A stretch of 64,000 nucleotides of DNA from UBA9300 sp032260385. GTDB taxonomy: Bacteria; Bacteroidota; Bacteroidia; Bacteroidales; VadinHA17. Positions 61,264 to 64,000 of this stretch are shown in pieces. The stretch is from contig JAVVEL010000010.1 of assembly GCA_032260385.1 (NCBI GenBank), positions 1 to 64,000 of the forward strand. The letters are read 5' to 3'. Every line of letters begins with the position of its first letter. Positions within the stretch are counted from its first letter, which is position 1. Position numbers and translations under genes: made by a program. The notes beneath the pieces are model-generated. The model did not search any database. It was not told the DNA's origin and was given only the letters and a program-made list of their open reading frames with translations.

Positions 61264-62733
61264 TTATTGAATGATTATAGCATCAAATTTGCATTTTTCC
61301 ATGCATGCCCCACATTTAATACATATGCTTTTGTTTACCTGATGCGGTTCTTTTCTTTCTCCCGAAATTGCATTAACAGGACATACCCTGGCACAGGCTG
61401 TGCATCCTACACAATTCTCTTCAATGATAAAATATTCCATCAGGTCACGGCACTGACCTGCGGGACATTTCTTATCCCTAACATGGGCAAGGTATTCATC
61501 GTAAAAGTTATCCAGGGTCGAAAGTACGGGGTTTGGAGAAGTCTGTCCCAGGCCACAGAGAGCAGTGTCTTTTATTACTTCACTCATGTTACGGAGCCGG
61601 TCAAGGTCATCCACGTCACCCTTACCCTTGCAAATATGATCAAGCAGTTCAAATAATCTTTTGTTGCCTATGCGGCAGGGAGAACATTTTCCGCATGATT
61701 CCTCAACAGTAAAATCGAGATAAAATTTAGCTACGGAAACCATGCAATCGTCTTCATCCATAACAATCATCCCTCCGGAACCCATCATTGATCCGGCTTC
61801 AATAAGATTGTCAAAATCAATCGGGGTGTCAAGATGTTCTTCGGTAAGGCAGCCCCCGGAGGGACCTCCTGTCTGAACAGCCTTGAACTTCCTGTCATTA
61901 TTAATGCCTCCTCCTATTTCAAATATCACTTCCCTGAGGCTTGTTCCCATTGGTACTTCCACTAACCCAACATTGTTTACCTTACCTGCGAGGGCAAAGA
62001 CCTTCGTTCCCTTTGACCTCTCCGTTCCTATTTTACTGAACCACCCGGCACCCTTGCTGAATATTACGGGTATGCAGGCAAAAGTCTCAACATTGTTAAC
62101 GTTTGTTGGTTTTCCCCGGTAGCCCGATTCTGCCGGGAAGGGAGGTTTTACTGTTGGCTCCCCCCTTAATCCTTCCATGGAATGTATAAGGGCTGTTTCC
62201 TCACCACAAACAAAGGCACCCGCCCCGTAGCGCAGTTCAATATCAAAGCTGAAAGCGGTCCCAAGGATGTTCTTCCCCAGCAAACCATATTCCCTTGCCT
62301 GAGCTATAGCCGTTTTAAGCCGTTTGATGGCAAGAGGGTATTCCGCCCTGATATATACCAGTCCTTCCCCTGCACCTATGCAATAAGCACAAATGGCCAT
62401 AGCTTCAATTACCGAATGGGGGTCTCCTTCCAGGACCGACCGGTCCATAAAGGCACCCGGGTCTCCTTCATCGGCATTACATACCACGTACTTGCGGTCA
62501 GCTTTGTTTTTACAGGCAAACTCCCACTTGAGCCCTGTCGGGAAACCACCGCCACCGCGGCCCCTGAGGCCTGATTCCCTGACAATGCCTATTGCTTCCC
62601 CGGGGCTCATTTCCGTAATAACCCTGCCCAGCGAAAGGTAGGCATCACGGGCAATCGCCTCATCTATGTTTTCAGGATCAATAAATCCGCAATTACGCAG
62701 TACTATCCTTAATTGCTTAATTTTTTTATCCAT
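61264..62733 (-). CDS. hydB: NuoF-like FMN/NADH subunit of the [FeFe] hydrogenase
   Basis: A 489-residue flavoprotein with the NADH/FMN site GLRGRGGGGFPTGLKW near residue 56, NADEGDPGAFMDRS near 86, GAGAFVCGEETAL near 172, the N3-type [4Fe-4S] motif CGKCSPCRIG near 347 and a C-terminal two-cluster ferredoxin domain (CVGCTACARVCP near 438 and CIKCGACMEKC near 471). The N-terminal thioredoxin-like domain present in some homologues is replaced here by a separate upstream gene. It is the site of NAD+ reduction in the complex. Confidence 0.95.
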   Translation of the reverse strand: MDKKIKQLRIVLRNCGFIDPENIDEAIARDAYLSLGRVITEMSPGEAIGIVRESGLRGRGGGGFPTGLKWEFACKNKADRKYVVCNADEGDPGAFMDRSVLEGDPHSVIEAMAICAYCIGAGEGLVYIRAEYPLAIKRLKTAIAQAREYGLLGKNILGTAFSFDIELRYGAGAFVCGEETALIHSMEGLRGEPTVKPPFPAESGYRGKPTNVNNVETFACIPVIFSKGAGWFSKIGTERSKGTKVFALAGKVNNVGLVEVPMGTSLREVIFEIGGGINNDRKFKAVQTGGPSGGCLTEEHLDTPIDFDNLIEAGSMMGSGGMIVMDEDDCMVSVAKFYLDFTVEESCGKCSPCRIGNKRLFELLDHICKGKGDVDDLDRLRNMSEVIKDTALCGLGQTSPNPVLSTLDNFYDEYLAHVRDKKCPAGQCRDLMEYFIIEENCVGCTACARVCPVNAISGERKEPHQVNKSICIKCGACMEKCKFDAIIIQ

Positions 62734-62741
62734 GTCCTTAT

Positions 62742-63158
62742 TTAAATTTCGTCTATAGTAAGGTAATCAACAGGTATTACACCATCAACCGGCTCACCCT
62801 GCCTGATGTATTTTTCAATTATTTCATCGGCTCTGCGAGTGTCAACATCGCCGAATACCAGGGGAAGGCTTCCCGGTTTGGTAACCTGCACCGTTGGTTC
62901 AGCATAGCTGTAACCCATATCACCTGTCATTAAAACCTCGGCATCAATGTTTCTTTTTCTGAGGGCCTCCCTGAAAAATTCAAGCACCTGTCCGGCCCCG
63001 GATGCTATGCCGGAAGTTCCCATGCCAATCCTTATGATTATCCTGTTGGCCGGATTTCCGGGATCGGAATAAGACGACATTTTACCTCTTATATCATCCC
63101 TTAAACTCTTTAGATCACTGTAGGATTTAAGTCTCTTCATATTTTCATTGTTTATCAA
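62742..63158 (-). CDS. Thioredoxin-like [2Fe-2S] ferredoxin subunit (HndB-like)
   Basis: A 138-residue protein, first gene of the hydrogenase operon (8 bases before hydB). It resembles the thioredoxin-like ferredoxin fold of HndB: IIIRIGMGTSGIASGAGQVLEFFREAL, then DAEVLMTGDMGYSYAEPTVQV and the ending PVDYLTIDEI. However, the usual cysteines are replaced: position GTCGIASG reads GTSGIASG and GxCxxEP reads GYSYAEP, so the cluster ligands appear to be lost. Start ATG 63158 or 63140. Confidence 0.82.
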   Translation of the reverse strand: MINNENMKRLKSYSDLKSLRDDIRGKMSSYSDPGNPANRIIIRIGMGTSGIASGAGQVLEFFREALRKRNIDAEVLMTGDMGYSYAEPTVQVTKPGSLPLVFGDVDTRRADEIIEKYIRQGEPVDGVIPVDYLTIDEI

Positions 63159-63198
63159 TACACAAAGTACACTATTTATTCAGCTGTTTTTACGACGA

Positions 63199-63206
63199 CA
63201 AATATA
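63199..63206 (-). promoter_or_regulatory. -7 box (TATATTTG) for the hydrogenase operon
   Basis: TATATTTG on the minus strand, 40 bases upstream of ATG 63158. A TTG is found about 24 bases further upstream, longer than the usual spacing. Confidence 0.5.
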
Positions 63207-63249
63207 CATATTATAGTGTTAATATAATAACAATGTTAATAAAATAACA

Positions 63250-63380
63250 GTAAATTCATCTGAAAATAATCCTCAGTAATCGTAAAATTTATCTGCAAAT
63301 GATCCTCAGTAATCGTAAAATTCATCTGCAAATGATCCTCAGTAATCGTAAAATTTATCTGCAAATGATCCTCAGTAATC
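63250..63380. repeat. 33-bp tandem repeat array (3 near-identical copies plus 1 diverged)
   Basis: Units at 63250-63281 (32 bp, diverged), 63282-63314, 63315-63347 and 63348-63380. The last three differ by a single base (TTTATC/TTCATC). Each contains ATGATCCTCAGTAATC. There are no spacers, so it is not a CRISPR. It lies directly upstream of the hydrogenase promoter. Confidence 0.92.
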
Positions 63381-63496
63381 AGGGATTATGAGTATTAATG
63401 TTCTTTTTAGTAATAAGGGATTTAAATGATTATAGACTATGAATCATCAGGGATTTTAAATGATCATGGATTATTAATGATCGGGCCCTTGAAAAA

Positions 63497-64000
63497 TCAG
63501 CGCAGTTCTTTGAATTCAGATCCTTCTTTCCAACGGGGCCAATCTGATGAGTTTGCAAGGTAATGGCCTAGTTTAAAGGCAAGTTGTGCATCTTCACGGA
63601 TACCTTTGAAATTCCATTTGTCAGGTTCATAATTATCAGCCGGACGGTGATAGCGCCTGTTGATATAGTCCTCTTCCTGTGCTGCTGCCCATTCCTTACC
63701 ATATTCACGTGAATCACAATTGCCACGGGCATAGAGTGAGGGTACACCTTTTTTTGCAAAGGCGAAGTGATCTGATCTGAAATACATTCCTGTGTACGCG
63801 TTTGGATCGGGATAGAGGTATCTGTCCTGTTCGGCGGCATATTTCTCAAGCAGATCATCGAGTGTAGATTGCCCGTAACCGGTGATCATTACATCTTTCA
63901 TCCTGCCTATGGGCAGTACCAGGTCATTATTAATACAGGCAATGGTCTTATCCATTGAAAATGCCGGGTTTTCTGTATAGTACATTGATCCCAGCAATCC
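63497..64000 (-). CDS. M28 family peptidase, C-terminal part (5' end beyond window)
   Basis: The frame is open to the right edge; the visible 168 residues begin GLLGSMYYTENP, the position following the metal-binding EE of M28 enzymes. Further matches are INNDLVLPIGRMKD near the start, YFRSDHFAFAKKGVPSLYARG (zinc/substrate loop) near 85 and RRYHRPADNYEPDKWNFKG near 120, where the histidine is a zinc ligand. The usual cellular role is an exported aminopeptidase or glutaminyl cyclase relative. Only the C-terminal third is seen, so the signal peptide cannot be checked. Confidence 0.87.
   Translation of the reverse strand, partial: GLLGSMYYTENPAFSMDKTIACINNDLVLPIGRMKDVMITGYGQSTLDDLLEKYAAEQDRYLYPDPNAYTGMYFRSDHFAFAKKGVPSLYARGNCDSREYGKEWAAAQEEDYINRRYHRPADNYEPDKWNFKGIREDAQLAFKLGHYLANSSDWPRWKEGSEFKELR

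Larger units (their letters stand above)
63159..63496. other. Upstream region of the hydrogenase operon: promoter box plus tandem repeats
   Basis: These 338 bases hold no gene. A -7 box lies at 63199-63206 and the 33-bp tandem array at 63250-63380, followed to about 63480 by degenerate pieces of the same kind (ATCAGGGATTTTAAATGATC and similar). Confidence 0.7.

Noticed and set aside
63250..63380. Possible CRISPR array
   Set aside because: The units are directly adjacent with no unique spacers and no cas genes are in the window.

Overview
The window reads as a chromosomal segment of an anaerobic or facultatively anaerobic member of the Bacteroidota, probably Bacteroidales/Marinilabiliales-like (inference from gene content). 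The evidence is the conserved Bacteroidota run bamD - Rpb6-type omega - coaBC - PorD/DUF4835 - recN, the ftsK-lolA pair, Bacteroidota-specific families (DUF5606-like, PUR/DUF3276, PorD, long NusB), and many promoters with the TAnnTTTG -7 box typical of this phylum. A run of 99 N inside trxB shows this is a gapped draft scaffold, possibly from a metagenome.

Layout. 1-1.3 kb: end of an unknown gene, tRNA-Pro(GGG) and a decayed M1 aminopeptidase. 1.4-7.3 kb: Tat-exported DUF362 protein, a DUF6599-like protein, trxB, uvrB and an SRPBCC protein. 7.3-11.8 kb: a four-gene DMSO-reductase-type molybdoenzyme operon (TorD-like chaperone, membrane anchor, Fe-S subunit, catalytic subunit). 11.9-13.3 kb: an alpha-oxoamine synthase with a tiny membrane protein coupled behind it. 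13.7-19.5 kb: bamD, omega, coaBC (frame broken at an A10 tract), porD, recN, fabI. 19.6-25.5 kb: DUF819 membrane protein, an Omp85-type barrel, hutI and fused ftcD, and another small membrane protein. 25.6-31 kb: a leftward nusB - DUF1573 - yajC - ybbR - coaE - djlA-like - DUF5606 - NlpC/P60 cluster. 31-34.2 kb: PUR protein, DUF456, catabolic ornithine carbamoyltransferase and carbamate kinase. 34.3-40.3 kb: lipoprotein, ftsK, lolA, 7TM-HD phosphodiesterase. 40.5-45.9 kb: large VPS10/BNR protein and an FN3-like/SUMF1 lipoprotein. 45.9-49.7 kb: mazG, SAM hydrolase-like protein, phoH, purC. 49.8-53.2 kb: an NfnAB-type pair followed by a dihydroorotate-dehydrogenase-like protein. 53.3-58.9 kb: LysM/PBP1 lipid-envelope protein, an ECF sigma factor with two small membrane/periplasmic partners, and a large TPR protein. 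59-63.2 kb: a trimeric NADH-linked [FeFe] hydrogenase operon with an extra thioredoxin-like ferredoxin. 63.5-64 kb: end of an M28 peptidase.

Functionally, the redox genes tell one story: an NADH/ferredoxin [FeFe] hydrogenase and an NfnAB-like transhydrogenase would balance NADH, NADPH and ferredoxin during fermentation, while histidine (hutI, ftcD) and citrulline/ornithine (arcB, arcC) catabolism supply carbon, nitrogen and ATP, and the DMSO-reductase-type enzyme offers a respiratory outlet. Envelope genes (bamD, porD, lolA, Omp85, LysM protein) fit a Gram-negative cell with type IX secretion.

I did not find a CRISPR array, insertion sequence, prophage or an obvious undescribed multi-gene system. 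The most interesting unexplained items are the coaBC A10 frameshift, the 33-bp tandem repeats upstream of the hydrogenase operon, the GGCAAAG and CAGTACC heptamer arrays, REP-like hairpins, a family of G/T-rich intergenic repeats, and two unannotated small membrane proteins.
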